A DNA stretch of 64,000 nt, taken from assembly GCA_027488135.1 (NCBI GenBank), contig JAIYCH010000011.1:25909-89908 (forward strand). The letters are read 5' to 3'. The stretch is from Saprospiraceae bacterium (GTDB taxonomy: Bacteria; Bacteroidota; Bacteroidia; Chitinophagales; Saprospiraceae). This document shows positions 1 to 9,976 of the stretch, one piece after another. Every line of letters starts with the position of its first letter. The stretch's first letter is position 1. A program made the translations under genes and the position numbers. The notes beneath the pieces were generated by a model. That model was not told where the DNA came from and ran no database searches. It saw only the letters and a list, made by a program, of their open reading frames with translations.

Positions 1-2881
1 TTCTACATCCATATTGATTTGCAAGGGAAACACCAATTCTCCCCGAGTCACGGATTAAAAATTTACCTTCAGCGCTATTTAGCGGATTTAAAAATAAACC
101 ACCTTTAGGAAACCAGTCATAACTTAATATTTGCAAGGAATCCAGGTTCTTTACATTTACTATAGCAGTGTCAGATTGTTTACAAAGAATGAGAGAAGAC
201 GGCATGTTCGCCATAATAGAAGCTAACCGGATTTGAATTGAATCTGTTAAAACACAACCTATCGTATCCGTTGCTTTTACAAAAAATGAATTTAACCCTT
301 GATTTAAAACGGTAGAAACTAAATTTCCTGTTCCAATGATTTTATTAAAATTTGCTTCATTTGACCAGATGTAGGAAATACCACTCGTCAAACCATTGAC
401 CGACAATGAATAATTATCTATATCACAAAGAGTCGTATCATTTCCTAGGCTAATTTGGTTAAGTACGCCCTTTTTCACAGCAACTTCCTTAACCATCTTA
501 CAATTATTGAATGGATTGGTTACGGTAACTTTATAAATTCTGCTTTCAGAGGAAGAAAATATAGGATTTCCAATAGAATTACTACTTAAACCGAAGCCTG
601 GGGCCCATAAATAAGTATATGAAGGATTAAATCCTGGATTTAAAACGATAGGAGACTGAGTACATACAGTAATTAATGTGTCTAAGGCAGGATCGAATGT
701 TTGCGCATTTAAGTTGAAATCTTTATTGATAAAACACCCCACTGTATTGGTAATGTTAAGTTGTAAGTTCGATGATTTGTCCGTCAAAATAACAATAGTT
801 GGAGAACCTTGACCTACTTTAATTACATTTGCAGGCGTCCAGAGATACCTGTTTGCATAAGGAGAAGAAAGGGTTTTTACTTCTAATGTGAACTCATTAT
901 TAGCACATATCTTAATAGAATCAGGCGGAAAAGGAGGTAACAAACTAATTTTTCCAGGTATCAATTTTACAGAATCAAGCTTTTCACAGCCCAAAGTATT
1001 TGTCATTTTAACATAAGCAAAATGCGCTGATAATGGATACAAAAAGGTTGGAGAAGTGGCGGTATCATTTAAAATTCCCTTATCATTAGAGGTCCATTTT
1101 AAACGAAAAAGGGTAGCTGAGTTTGAAAAATCTGGTATTAATTTTTTTGCTATAGAATCACAAAAAACTAAAGAATCAGGATAATTGAGGCTAAATGGGA
1201 TATTTGTAAAAGTACTAAGAGAAAGAATCAAAGTATCTTTACAACCTAAGTTGTTTATGGCGACTAATTTGGATGGCCTGGTTGCTGACCAGGACAAAGA
1301 AATGGTTTTGCCGGAAGCAATGACCTTATTGTCACTATTCAGCCATAAAATTTCATTTACGGGTAATGTTGAATTTGCCTGTAGCAACAGCGAATCGAGA
1401 CATTGATCTACCTCATTAATTGTTAAATTAAAATCACTACCTGAAGATGGACTGGTAGAAAACACCCTGGACAAGCTATCGACACAATTTGAGGCAGTCA
1501 TCTTTAAGGAAATACTACCTGAAGATCCAAGTGGAATATCAAAAACGGGGGATTTCAGGGAGCTTGTCAGCAGGCTATTTCCAAAGGAAACTGTCCATAA
1601 ATATTGTGGGGTAGTTAAATCATTTATAACAGAAACATTATTTAAAGAAAAGCGAGAAAAATTTTCACAAAGAAAATCCAGTTTATTGATGGAAAAATCA
1701 ATCTCAGTGCCAATCACCTGAAAACGACGAGACTGAATACTTTCACAAAACTGACCTTTATCGGTAATTAAAGTAAGAACATAAAAACCAATTTCAGCAA
1801 ACTTCAATTTTACAGCAAAATCCCTACTTATTAGTTCTTTATCTTCCCCTTCGCCTAAATACCATTCAAAAGTGCTCGCCTCAGGATTTTCCCTAAAAAC
1901 GGTAACTTCCGAATTTTTACAAATTTTGTCGGGCACGCTAAATGCTGCGTTGGAACCTGTGCAGTTTACCACATTATACTGAAAATCTCTTCTTGTTTCT
2001 GAAAGTAATGTTTTAGTAACTTTATCATATTCTTCGATACAAACACCAACGACAAACTGACCCAATGTTTGAGGCACTCCTGTCATAATTCCTGTTTTTG
2101 AATCAATGACAAGAGGGAAACTTCCTCCCAACATGTTTGCCAAACTATAGGTAGGATTAACCCAAACCACCGTGTCATAAGGAGGACCATCAGGAGGAAC
2201 AGGCTGTGGAATGGCAAAAGTAGCTCCTTGAAATGGGGTACAAAATTTGTAAACTAAGGAATCGAAATTTTCATCAATAGCTTTTGAATTTACCAGTAAG
2301 GGCCTGTTATTACACACATAAACAGGTGGCCATGAATTGATAACAGGGCTTGAATTACAATCTATCATGGCTGCTTCCGTCAGTAAAATATCGAAAGTGG
2401 CCCCTGTTTCCAGAGGATTTATGATATTGACAATGGTTTGATTTCTACAACATCGCTGATAAACAAAACGGTATCCACCTAACCTTGGCAAAAGATTTAT
2501 GGTATCCTTATAAGTTGTGGTATGTACACAAACTGGGGTGGAAATGGTGAGACAAGGATCAGAACCTTCACTTAGTGTGTCATTACCAATAGGACTTAAG
2601 GTAAAAGTAGAAATAAGTAAACCTTCCCTGTTAAAAACACCAATGGATGCCGGATCGTCAAAATAGGCTCCGTCCGCAGCATTGAAACAATCCCTGAAGA
2701 CACGTAAAGTAACTTCAAAATTATTATTTCCAAGACACCTGTAACCTATTTCACCGCCAACAATATGGGTAGCAAACAGGGATTTTGAAAAAAGAAAAAA
2801 AGAAAAACACAAAATAACAAGGCGATATATTGACTTATCATTTGCATAAGAGTAAAACCAACTTTTGTTTATGCTCCCCAT
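1..2881 (-). CDS. Giant secreted adhesin-like protein, PKD/Ig-like repeats (partial, runs off left edge)
   Basis: An open frame runs leftward from an ATG at 2879-2881 to the window edge without a stop, giving about 960 codons of an incomplete protein. The first 37 or so residues look like a signal peptide with a hydrophobic core, ending before ATHIVGGEIGYRC. The next 300 residues closely match the start of the neighbouring protein at 3065-6235 (shared THIVGGEIGYRCLG, RVFRDCFNA, VYQRCCRN, TEAAM and VNCT/VNCM signatures), followed by Ig/PKD-like modules with SLANQYGC-type motifs. By analogy with its neighbour, the missing C-terminus should carry a T9SS type B sorting domain, but that is outside the window. 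It is probably a separate transcription unit, since a terminator lies between it and the upstream gene. It was probably produced by tandem duplication of the adhesin. Confidence 0.85.
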   Translation of the reverse strand, partial: MGSINKSWFYSYANDKSIYRLVILCFSFFLFSKSLFATHIVGGEIGYRCLGNNNFEVTLRVFRDCFNAADGAYFDDPASIGVFNREGLLISTFTLSPIGNDTLSEGSDPCLTISTPVCVHTTTYKDTINLLPRLGGYRFVYQRCCRNQTIVNIINPLETGATFDILLTEAAMIDCNSSPVINSWPPVYVCNNRPLLVNSKAIDENFDSLVYKFCTPFQGATFAIPQPVPPDGPPYDTVVWVNPTYSLANMLGGSFPLVIDSKTGIMTGVPQTLGQFVVGVCIEEYDKVTKTLLSETRRDFQYNVVNCTGSNAAFSVPDKICKNSEVTVFRENPEASTFEWYLGEGEDKELISRDFAVKLKFAEIGFYVLTLITDKGQFCESIQSRRFQVIGTEIDFSINKLDFLCENFSRFSLNNVSVINDLTTPQYLWTVSFGNSLLTSSLKSPVFDIPLGSSGSISLKMTASNCVDSLSRVFSTSPSSGSDFNLTINEVDQCLDSLLLQANSTLPVNEILWLNSDNKVIASGKTISLSWSATRPSKLVAINNLGCKDTLILSLSTFTNIPFSLNYPDSLVFCDSIAKKLIPDFSNSATLFRLKWTSNDKGILNDTATSPTFLYPLSAHFAYVKMTNTLGCEKLDSVKLIPGKISLLPPFPPDSIKICANNEFTLEVKTLSSPYANRYLWTPANVIKVGQGSPTIVILTDKSSNLQLNITNTVGCFINKDFNLNAQTFDPALDTLITVCTQSPIVLNPGFNPSYTYLWAPGFGLSSNSIGNPIFSSSESRIYKVTVTNPFNNCKMVKEVAVKKGVLNQISLGNDTTLCDIDNYSLSVNGLTSGISYIWSNEANFNKIIGTGNLVSTVLNQGLNSFFVKATDTIGCVLTDSIQIRLASIMANMPSSLILCKQSDTAIVNVKNLDSLQILSYDWFPKGGLFLNPLNSAEGKFLIRDSGRIGVSLANQYGCR

Positions 2882-2946
2882 TTTGTAGCTTTCCTTTTAT
2901 CGATGAATATCTAAAAGACCTTTATGGCTTATCATCAATATAATTA

Positions 2947-2954
2947 CAAATATA
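2947..2954 (-). promoter_or_regulatory. Candidate -7 promoter element (TATATTTG) for the left-edge adhesin
   Basis: The minus strand reads TATATTTG here, matching the Bacteroidota -7 consensus TAnnTTTG, about 66 nt upstream of the adhesin ATG. No clear -33 TTTG is visible. Such elements arise easily by chance in AT-rich DNA. Confidence 0.35.
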
Positions 2955-3007
2955 CGAATTTTATCTAATATAAAACAGGATGAAAATGTAAAGTGTCCTA
3001 AAAATGA

Positions 3008-3033
3008 AAAATGGCAACCGAGGCTGCCATTTT
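3008..3033 (-). terminator. Rho-independent terminator of the PorP-PorE-adhesin operon
   Basis: Perfect 9-bp inverted repeat (AAAATGGCA / TGCCATTTT) with an 8-nt loop, 32 bases beyond the adhesin stop codon. On the minus strand it is followed by a T-rich tract, as expected for a terminator of the leftward operon. Confidence 0.75.
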
Positions 3034-3064
3034 CCAATGATTATCAATAATTGAAATGAAAAAA

Positions 3065-6000
3065 TCATTTAATCAGACTTGTATTTCCTCTTTTCGTAAA
3101 AATTTTATTGTCCAGACAAGTAACCTGAAGGAAGTAATTATAAACATCGGGAGCGACCTCATTTCCTTTGAAAACTCCGTTCCATCCATTATTTAAATCG
3201 GTGGTTGTAAACATCTCTTGTCCCCATCTATTATAGACAACAAATTGAAGTTTTGAAATCCATCTCCCCCTCACTTTAAGAATATCATTATTACCATCAT
3301 TATTGGGAGTAAAGGCATTGGGCACAAAAATATTTGGTTCACCGCAATTCACATTATCTACATTGATACGAATTGTTTTCTCCTCCTTACAACCCTTTTT
3401 CGAAACAACCACCTTATAAATGGTGGTATCCTGAGGTGTGGCCCTAACTGAAGCGGAATTCGTTGCATTTAAACCAGTGGAAGGGGTCCAAGTATAAGCA
3501 CAATCGGTACAACCTGTCACCGAAATATTGGCTATTTCGTTATTTCCTTTAATCAATGTTTCCTTATCAGTAGCGATATTCACTTTAATATCAATAAGTT
3601 CCAACTGGGTTTCCAAGGTTTTCTTACAGCCATATTTGTTTTCAAAATTAACATTCACCAGTGAGGTTGCATTTATTTTATAGATAGCATTAGGCCCTTC
3701 ATTTGGTTTAGTGGTCAGCGAATTTACAGGGAACCAGCTATAATTTTTCAAGCCCTGATTTGGATCATTATCCTTAATAGTCACCGTAGTCAAATCGGCT
3801 GGTTTACAAACCACATAATTATCCGGCATGGAAGCCTCTACTGGAAACGCACTAATTACTACGGTATCTCTCCAGAAACAGCCTTTAGGGTCCGTTGCTT
3901 TAAGGTAAAAAGTATTTTCAGTTCTACTCAGCGTATCTCTTTTTAAGGTAGCCTGATTACCCAGATTATTTGAAAAATCTGATACTCTTGACCATTGGAA
4001 AGAAAGAGGAAGAGAAGAAGTGGCAGTCAAAGTATATGGGCCATAATTACAAAGCGTAGTATCTCTGCCAGCAGAAATAACTGCTTCAGGACTTACCCGT
4101 GCATTTACTTTCCATACTAAATTACAATTGGTTTTGGGGTCAGTTACCTTTACCGTATATATTTGATTATTCTTCAAAGTAAACGTAGGATTAGCCACAT
4201 TTGCATTATCCAAGCCCGTTGAGGGAGACCATAAATAGGTCACCAAAGGGCTTTCAGGAAGATTAACCTTTTTGGGAATACCCGGGCAAAAATCCAGTGT
4301 AGTATCCAATTCCACAACGGGAAGCATAGGACTCACCTCTACGCGCACTGAAATGGTGGTATCACAACCAGATGCAGGATTCTGAATTTTAACTTTATAA
4401 GACATTGATTCTTTCAACATTACCGTAGGATTACCTTTGGACGTTTCACTCAGGCCAGTGGCAGGACTCCAGGAATAAATCAAAGAATTATTAAACTTTG
4501 GATTAATCTGTTTTCCAACATTGTAGCAAACGGTTGAAAGACTATCGATACCCGTTTCTGCACCAAAAGGTTTGACTATGGCACTAAATGAGATAGAAGT
4601 ATCACATTTAGTTTCTGGATTTGTAATTTTTACGGAATAGATTTGACTATTATTCAGGGTTATAATAGGATTTCCAATGCTTGGATTACTTAATCCATTC
4701 TGTGGCAACCAATTATAGGAAAAATCTTTATTAACATTTACATTGGTTACTGTTGGCACATCTCTACATAATTGAACGCCCGCATTAATATTTGACTGAA
4801 TGGAAGCGTGTATGGCCACTGGAAAAATCAAAGTAGATTTACATCCGAGGGCATTGGAAAGATTGAGCGTAATAAGGGTTGGCGCATCCATTTTAAAGGT
4901 AGCTAAAGAAGAACCCTGACCTGAAACCAGTTTTCCATTGGTTTGCCAATCGTAAGTTAGCGACCTGTTCCCTTGTTTATTTTGAATATTTACTTCAAAA
5001 TTTGAACCTCTGCAAACCACTGAGTTTTGACCTGCTAAAGGTAAAGAATTTACATCTATTGCTACGGCATCAATAACGGCAGAAAAAGTACTTTGGCAAG
5101 CAGTTCCTTTTTCGTAATATAATGTAATTCTATTTTTACCCGCCGCGGCGAAAGTCAAATTAACGGAATCACCCTTCGATATCAACTTTTCCGCACCAGG
5201 TTCTCCGAGATACCATTCTACAGATTTTGCCCCTGGAGTACTTTGTTTCAAAGTAAGTTTTGAACCTACACATAGCTCTTTCGGAGCTTCAAAAGTAGCT
5301 TGAGGCACCATACAATTCACTACATTATATTGAAAATCGCGGCGAACGACAGACAATAAATTTTTAGTAGATCTATCATACTCCTCTACACAAACAGCCA
5401 CCACAAATTGACCCAAAACGGGGGGTACCCCCTTCATAATGCCTGTATTAACATCAATAGTTAAAGGATTATTCCCTCCAAGTACATTCGCTAAAGAATA
5501 GGTTGGGCCTAACCAGATAATGGGTTGAAATGGCGGCGCAGTGGGAGGTATAGGTTGAGGTCTTTGAAATGTTCCACCTACTAATGGGGTACAAAGTTTA
5601 TAAGCAATAGAATCATTATCAGCATCGGTAGCTGCAGAATTTACATTGAGTTCCTGGTTGGCACAAACATAAACGGGAGGCCAGCGATTTACCACGGGAC
5701 TAGAATTACATTTTTGCATAGCTGCTTCCGTAAGCAAAATATCATACGTTGCCCCGGCCTCGGTAGGATTAACAATATTAGAAATAGTCGTATTACGGCA
5801 GCAACGTTGATACACGAAATGATAACCCCCTACCCTTGGATTTAAGGTAATTACAGATTTGTAAACAGTAGTATGAACACAAACACTATTTATAAAAGAG
5901 GTATAGCAAGAGTCAAGGCCTTCCCTTAACGTATCATTCCCAATAGGTCTGAGTGAAATATTACTTAACCTTAAACCATTTGAAGCGTAAACCCCTATAA

Positions 6001-6235
6001 TGCCCGGATCATCAAACAAAGCCGTTGGATCGGCATTAAAACAATCTCTAAAAACCCTCAATGTTATTTCATACTGATTGCCACCAAGACATCTGTAGCC
6101 AATTTCACCACCTACAATATGGGTTGCATTGGCAGTAAAAGGAAGCATAAAGAAAATGGCAGGTATAAATAACGTTAATTTTAAACGAAAATACGTTATA
6201 AAATCATGTTTTTTAATTATATTATGTTGATTCAT
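3065..6235 (-). CDS. Secreted adhesin-like protein with Ig/PKD-like repeats and T9SS type B C-terminal domain
   Basis: 1056 residues. A signal peptide (hydrophobic stretch about residues 20-36, ending ANA) is followed by a conserved N-terminal region of about 300 residues with many cysteines. Then come roughly seven Ig/PKD-like modules of about 85-90 residues, several with a W-x-P-x-x-G-L core (for example YSWSPATGL, YLWSPSTGL, YTWTPSTGL). The last 90 residues (NIFVPNAFTPNNDGNND... to ...FTKRGNTSLIK) are the gliding-motility-associated/T9SS type B sorting domain. The protein should be exported by Sec, then secreted and attached outside by T9SS. It sits 8 bp downstream of the PorE-like gene and shares its strand, matching the SprF-SprB arrangement in which PorP/SprF proteins serve a partner adhesin. 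The exact ligand is unknown. Confidence 0.9.
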   Translation of the reverse strand: MNQHNIIKKHDFITYFRLKLTLFIPAIFFMLPFTANATHIVGGEIGYRCLGGNQYEITLRVFRDCFNADPTALFDDPGIIGVYASNGLRLSNISLRPIGNDTLREGLDSCYTSFINSVCVHTTVYKSVITLNPRVGGYHFVYQRCCRNTTISNIVNPTEAGATYDILLTEAAMQKCNSSPVVNRWPPVYVCANQELNVNSAATDADNDSIAYKLCTPLVGGTFQRPQPIPPTAPPFQPIIWLGPTYSLANVLGGNNPLTIDVNTGIMKGVPPVLGQFVVAVCVEEYDRSTKNLLSVVRRDFQYNVVNCMVPQATFEAPKELCVGSKLTLKQSTPGAKSVEWYLGEPGAEKLISKGDSVNLTFAAAGKNRITLYYEKGTACQSTFSAVIDAVAIDVNSLPLAGQNSVVCRGSNFEVNIQNKQGNRSLTYDWQTNGKLVSGQGSSLATFKMDAPTLITLNLSNALGCKSTLIFPVAIHASIQSNINAGVQLCRDVPTVTNVNVNKDFSYNWLPQNGLSNPSIGNPIITLNNSQIYSVKITNPETKCDTSISFSAIVKPFGAETGIDSLSTVCYNVGKQINPKFNNSLIYSWSPATGLSETSKGNPTVMLKESMSYKVKIQNPASGCDTTISVRVEVSPMLPVVELDTTLDFCPGIPKKVNLPESPLVTYLWSPSTGLDNANVANPTFTLKNNQIYTVKVTDPKTNCNLVWKVNARVSPEAVISAGRDTTLCNYGPYTLTATSSLPLSFQWSRVSDFSNNLGNQATLKRDTLSRTENTFYLKATDPKGCFWRDTVVISAFPVEASMPDNYVVCKPADLTTVTIKDNDPNQGLKNYSWFPVNSLTTKPNEGPNAIYKINATSLVNVNFENKYGCKKTLETQLELIDIKVNIATDKETLIKGNNEIANISVTGCTDCAYTWTPSTGLNATNSASVRATPQDTTIYKVVVSKKGCKEEKTIRINVDNVNCGEPNIFVPNAFTPNNDGNNDILKVRGRWISKLQFVVYNRWGQEMFTTTDLNNGWNGVFKGNEVAPDVYNYFLQVTCLDNKIFTKRGNTSLIK

Positions 6236-6243
6236 AGCTCTTT

Positions 6244-8688
6244 TTAATTAAGAATTTTTACTAAAATTTCAACTCTTCGCTCTACGGAAGCTACCAAGCT
6301 GAAAACGGAATTCCTCTTATCCATCGGATTATCCGACACCTGCTTTTTCGATTTTATTTCACCATAAGCGGATGAAACAAACTTCAATTGTCCATTTTTA
6401 ACAGACGCTGCTAATTTTCCCTCATTACTTTGCAGCAGATAATTTTGGATAGTTTTAATACGTCGATCACTCAACAATTTGTTAGAGCTAACACTACCCA
6501 ATGGACTGGCAAATCCGCTTAAGGTAATTTCCAGTTTCTTACCCTCCCCTAACTTAGCGGCTATGGCTTTTGACAAATATTCAAGACTTACTGTACCCAT
6601 TTTCACTTCCCTGTTAAAGAACAAATCATATTGTTCATTTAAAATAAATTTCTCAGCTTCAGGAAGTACCTTGGTAAAATTAGAAATGAATGATTCCTTC
6701 TGATTGTAATAGGTATTTGAAAGTTCTACATAATTCTCGGTTCCTTTTATCTTCATTTGCTTCGCCTTTGGAATATCATTATCAAAATACAAGGCCACAG
6801 GCGTAGATAAAGGTGGTTTAAGATAGACTTCAATGGTTATTTTTTTACCTAAACCCTTCACATCACTTAAGGTAAAACTTATGGCCTTTTCGACAGATTC
6901 ATAATTTTCTTTGCTTGCTACCAAAGTATATTTGTGATTCTGAATGACCGAGAACGTAAAGGAATTGCCCTTCTCATTGGTTTGAATATTGTCCACCGAA
7001 TTCTTTGTGTCTATCCATTTTAAAAGATTAACCGTTGTACCATTAAGTGCTTCTTTTGTTCGGTCATCAAAAGTTAAAACCTGGAGTTCTATAACGGTAG
7101 GTTGTAAATAAACTTCAATAATAACCGTATCCCCTGCATAAGGAAAACCTGCTATATTCAGTTCTCCCTGATAAGGATCAAAACCGTCACTTTGGACTCC
7201 TACGGCATAATTGTCAGAAGAATTCCATGAAAAATAGGGCCAGTTGCCATAAGAAACATCTACTTTTTCTACTGTTCCTGAAGGAAGGCTTTGCACAGAA
7301 AGATTAGCTTCTCTGATTAAAGAAGAATCATTTGCATTACGAGCTAAAATTCTCACTTTTCTCATTGGCATGTCCCATGTAACCAAGTTATAACAGCAAG
7401 CGTCAGGCACTTCCGTAGTACATGAACTTCCCTTTTCCCCCCGAACGGTTAACCAGCCATTGATTCCCTTTTCACTGAGGGAGAAAAACAGATCATCTGA
7501 GGAGGCATTCATCTGTACCCCCATATTCATTGGGTTGGTCCAGCCATTTAAAGATGACGACGAGGCATAAACATCATAACCTCCAAAAGTAAATCTTCCT
7601 TGCGTGGAAAAATAAAGACGTTGGGTCGGCGAATGAAAGAATGGCGTAACGTCTTCTTCTGAGGTATTCAGTGTTGTCAAATTTTCTGGTGCTTCAACCT
7701 CACCATTTTCTAACACTGCAGCGCGATATAAATCATCTTTACCCTTACCGCCTGGTCTATTGGAAGAAAAATATAACCATAATTTTCCGTTCATATCTTT
7801 TCCCACAGCGGGGTGCTGGGTAGAAAATCCACTGGCATTAGCCGCTATTTTTAAAGGTTCCCCTACACCCCCATTCTCATTAAATTTTCTAAAGTAAATA
7901 TCGCATCGAACCTCCATTAAATTTACTTTGTCACACAAACAATAGTATAAACCAGTATTTTCAGGTAGGAAAGTAACGCCAGAAATTAATTTATTAGGCA
8001 TAGCCAATTGAGGCAACCAATTGGTATCTCCCTGACTGTTCATTAACCTTAAATTTGATAAAAAAGCAATACTGTCTTTCTTAGAGGTTACCCTGTCATT
8101 TTCAGAAAATTTAGCATAGACAAGATCATTTTTATAAGCAACGGCACCAAATTCTGCTTCCAAACAATCATTAAAGGTTGAAATCTTTTTAGTTTGTTCC
8201 GGAACATTTGTGTAATTAGCATAATCTTTTAAGATTCGGCTGCAACTACCATCCATCATTAAAGCTTTATTTTTTAAAGGATCACCCTCTTTTGCTTTTC
8301 TGAAATAGGACTGTAGGTTCTTTTGTGCACCTTTATAATCTGCTAACCTCATGTTAATCCATGCTGAATAAAAATAATTTTCAGCGGTAACCACGGAATC
8401 TGGAAAAAGAAGAACCTTATCATAAATGGATCTGGCTGTTTGTAAACCCTGCATATTTCGAGCAGATTCAGCCATTTTCACCCATATATCCACCCGGGTA
8501 GAATCATAATTTGTTGCTGCCTGATAAAAATTAAAAGCCGTTCGATAGTCCTTTTCTACGTAGAAGGACTGGTCACCCGCTTTTAACCAGTTTTCTAACT
8601 TTTGTCCAAAGGAATTATATTGAAAAGTGCCTATCAATAAAAAACTGAATAGCAGCTTATAAAAAGTATGAGTATTATAATTTCGCAT
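6244..8688 (-). CDS. PorE-like T9SS outer-membrane-associated protein (TPR, PD40 propeller, CarboxypepD-reg, OmpA)
   Basis: 814 residues with a signal peptide ending near FGQ (residue 29). Domain order: TPR-like helices (about 30-150), WD40/PD40 beta-propeller with blades such as LWLYFSSNRPGGKGKDDLY (about 180-430), one or two carboxypeptidase-regulatory-like modules (about 440-620), and an OmpA/MotB-type domain (about 690-814). This is the architecture of Porphyromonas PorE, a T9SS component linking the outer membrane complex to peptidoglycan. In the OmpA domain the RR of NKLLSDRRI is kept, but the usual GHTD is GFAS, so the canonical peptidoglycan-binding Asp is not obvious. It lies between PorP/SprF (55 bp upstream) and the adhesin (8 bp downstream). 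It could instead be an adhesin-specific PorE paralogue rather than the core copy. Confidence 0.85.
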   Translation of the reverse strand: MRNYNTHTFYKLLFSFLLIGTFQYNSFGQKLENWLKAGDQSFYVEKDYRTAFNFYQAATNYDSTRVDIWVKMAESARNMQGLQTARSIYDKVLLFPDSVVTAENYFYSAWINMRLADYKGAQKNLQSYFRKAKEGDPLKNKALMMDGSCSRILKDYANYTNVPEQTKKISTFNDCLEAEFGAVAYKNDLVYAKFSENDRVTSKKDSIAFLSNLRLMNSQGDTNWLPQLAMPNKLISGVTFLPENTGLYYCLCDKVNLMEVRCDIYFRKFNENGGVGEPLKIAANASGFSTQHPAVGKDMNGKLWLYFSSNRPGGKGKDDLYRAAVLENGEVEAPENLTTLNTSEEDVTPFFHSPTQRLYFSTQGRFTFGGYDVYASSSSLNGWTNPMNMGVQMNASSDDLFFSLSEKGINGWLTVRGEKGSSCTTEVPDACCYNLVTWDMPMRKVRILARNANDSSLIREANLSVQSLPSGTVEKVDVSYGNWPYFSWNSSDNYAVGVQSDGFDPYQGELNIAGFPYAGDTVIIEVYLQPTVIELQVLTFDDRTKEALNGTTVNLLKWIDTKNSVDNIQTNEKGNSFTFSVIQNHKYTLVASKENYESVEKAISFTLSDVKGLGKKITIEVYLKPPLSTPVALYFDNDIPKAKQMKIKGTENYVELSNTYYNQKESFISNFTKVLPEAEKFILNEQYDLFFNREVKMGTVSLEYLSKAIAAKLGEGKKLEITLSGFASPLGSVSSNKLLSDRRIKTIQNYLLQSNEGKLAASVKNGQLKFVSSAYGEIKSKKQVSDNPMDKRNSVFSLVASVERRVEILVKILN

Positions 8689-8743
8689 TATTGGTAATTT
8701 TTTACATCTGTCTAATACAGATTAGGAAAATAAATTCTTAACA

Positions 8744-9817
8744 TCAAATCAAAGGACAAACCCTTACCGTTTTAAAACGAGGTATTTTCTTGATTACATA
8801 ATGCACAAAAATTTCAGGATCCGCCTGACCCGTTGGCAGAACACCTGTCTTTGTCAGATTAATATCATAACTAAATCCAGCTCTGACATTACGATAAAGC
8901 ATTTCAATAGATGGTGCAATCCTATTACCAATTTCCCGTTGTTGATAGTTAACATTTAAGTCAATGGCAAAGGTATTCCCTGGATTTTTATCTAAATAAA
9001 CCCGGAAACCAGCGCTTGCCATCCACTCACTATACGCTGCCTGTGTAACAAAGATGAGATTAGAGGTAAGATCAATATTATTTGAAACCTGTAAAACCCC
9101 CATTACATAAGGATTTAATCGCATGGGAACTTTTGACACAGCGCCAGGAAAGAAACTGGTATTTGGCGAAAACAAATGATGAACACCCACGCCAATATCT
9201 AACTTACTTCGTTTATTCAAAAGATCAACTAATTGTCCCCTTTGATCTGCCTGGATTCTAATATTTGCTCCCATTCCGGCATCAAAAAATATTTTCGATA
9301 AATCCCAAAGTCCTTCTCCATTTGGAGCAGAAGCATTTACACCATTGATTGATGGGTCATATTGACGATCAAATAACAATGCACCAGGGTCAAAACCTCT
9401 CTGATTTCCGCTAAGGTTGAATCCAATGGTGCCAAAAACCTTCGGGCTGAATTTTTTAGTGTACCCTCCACCGACAAACAATCCTGTTTGTTGTAAACGT
9501 GAATCACCTGCCAAATCATAGGTTAACCCGCCATTTAATGACCAAAATTTGTCATCCTCCAAATAAGAAGGTAATTTGGTATCAAAAGATAGCGTAACCG
9601 TTTTGTAATCAACGGGAATTTCTCTCCATTGATTTCTGGCCTGAAACATCAATCTGGTATCTCCGTTGAATACACCAGATAATCCTGGCGAAACTTGCAA
9701 AGGGTTCCTAAAAAACTGGGTAAAATGAATATCTTGAGCCATTACCTTGGTAGATAAAAACAGCAAAACCCAAAACAAGGAAAATAATTTTGAAATCTTT
9801 TTGTAAATTTTCATCAT
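8744..9817 (-). CDS. Type IX secretion system membrane protein, PorP/SprF family
   Basis: 357 residues. A signal peptide (about residues 1-27, ending VMAQ) precedes the family hallmark DIHFTQFFRNPLQVSPGLSG and ARNQWREIP. The rest is a beta-strand-rich outer-membrane barrel with FSYDINLT near the end. The family acts in T9SS secretion, and SprF-like members are needed for export of the adhesin encoded beside them. It is the first gene of a leftward operon with the PorE-like protein and the type B adhesin, so it is probably the dedicated partner of that adhesin. The ATG is immediately preceded by TTACTCC on the coding strand, a string that also occurs just before the PAS-LuxR ATG at 60269. Confidence 0.9.
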   Translation of the reverse strand: MMKIYKKISKLFSLFWVLLFLSTKVMAQDIHFTQFFRNPLQVSPGLSGVFNGDTRLMFQARNQWREIPVDYKTVTLSFDTKLPSYLEDDKFWSLNGGLTYDLAGDSRLQQTGLFVGGGYTKKFSPKVFGTIGFNLSGNQRGFDPGALLFDRQYDPSINGVNASAPNGEGLWDLSKIFFDAGMGANIRIQADQRGQLVDLLNKRSKLDIGVGVHHLFSPNTSFFPGAVSKVPMRLNPYVMGVLQVSNNIDLTSNLIFVTQAAYSEWMASAGFRVYLDKNPGNTFAIDLNVNYQQREIGNRIAPSIEMLYRNVRAGFSYDINLTKTGVLPTGQADPEIFVHYVIKKIPRFKTVRVCPLI

Positions 9818-9976
9818 GGAGTAAGTATTAGTATGTTATAGCAAATAAAGCAGCGGTAAAATACAAATTTTAAATTTAAATTAAAAATAAAACAAACAAT
9901 CTTGAACACATATAAATAAATCACTATATTTAGCGTTAATACAATATTGCTATTTAATTTTTAAAACCCAGTTTGT

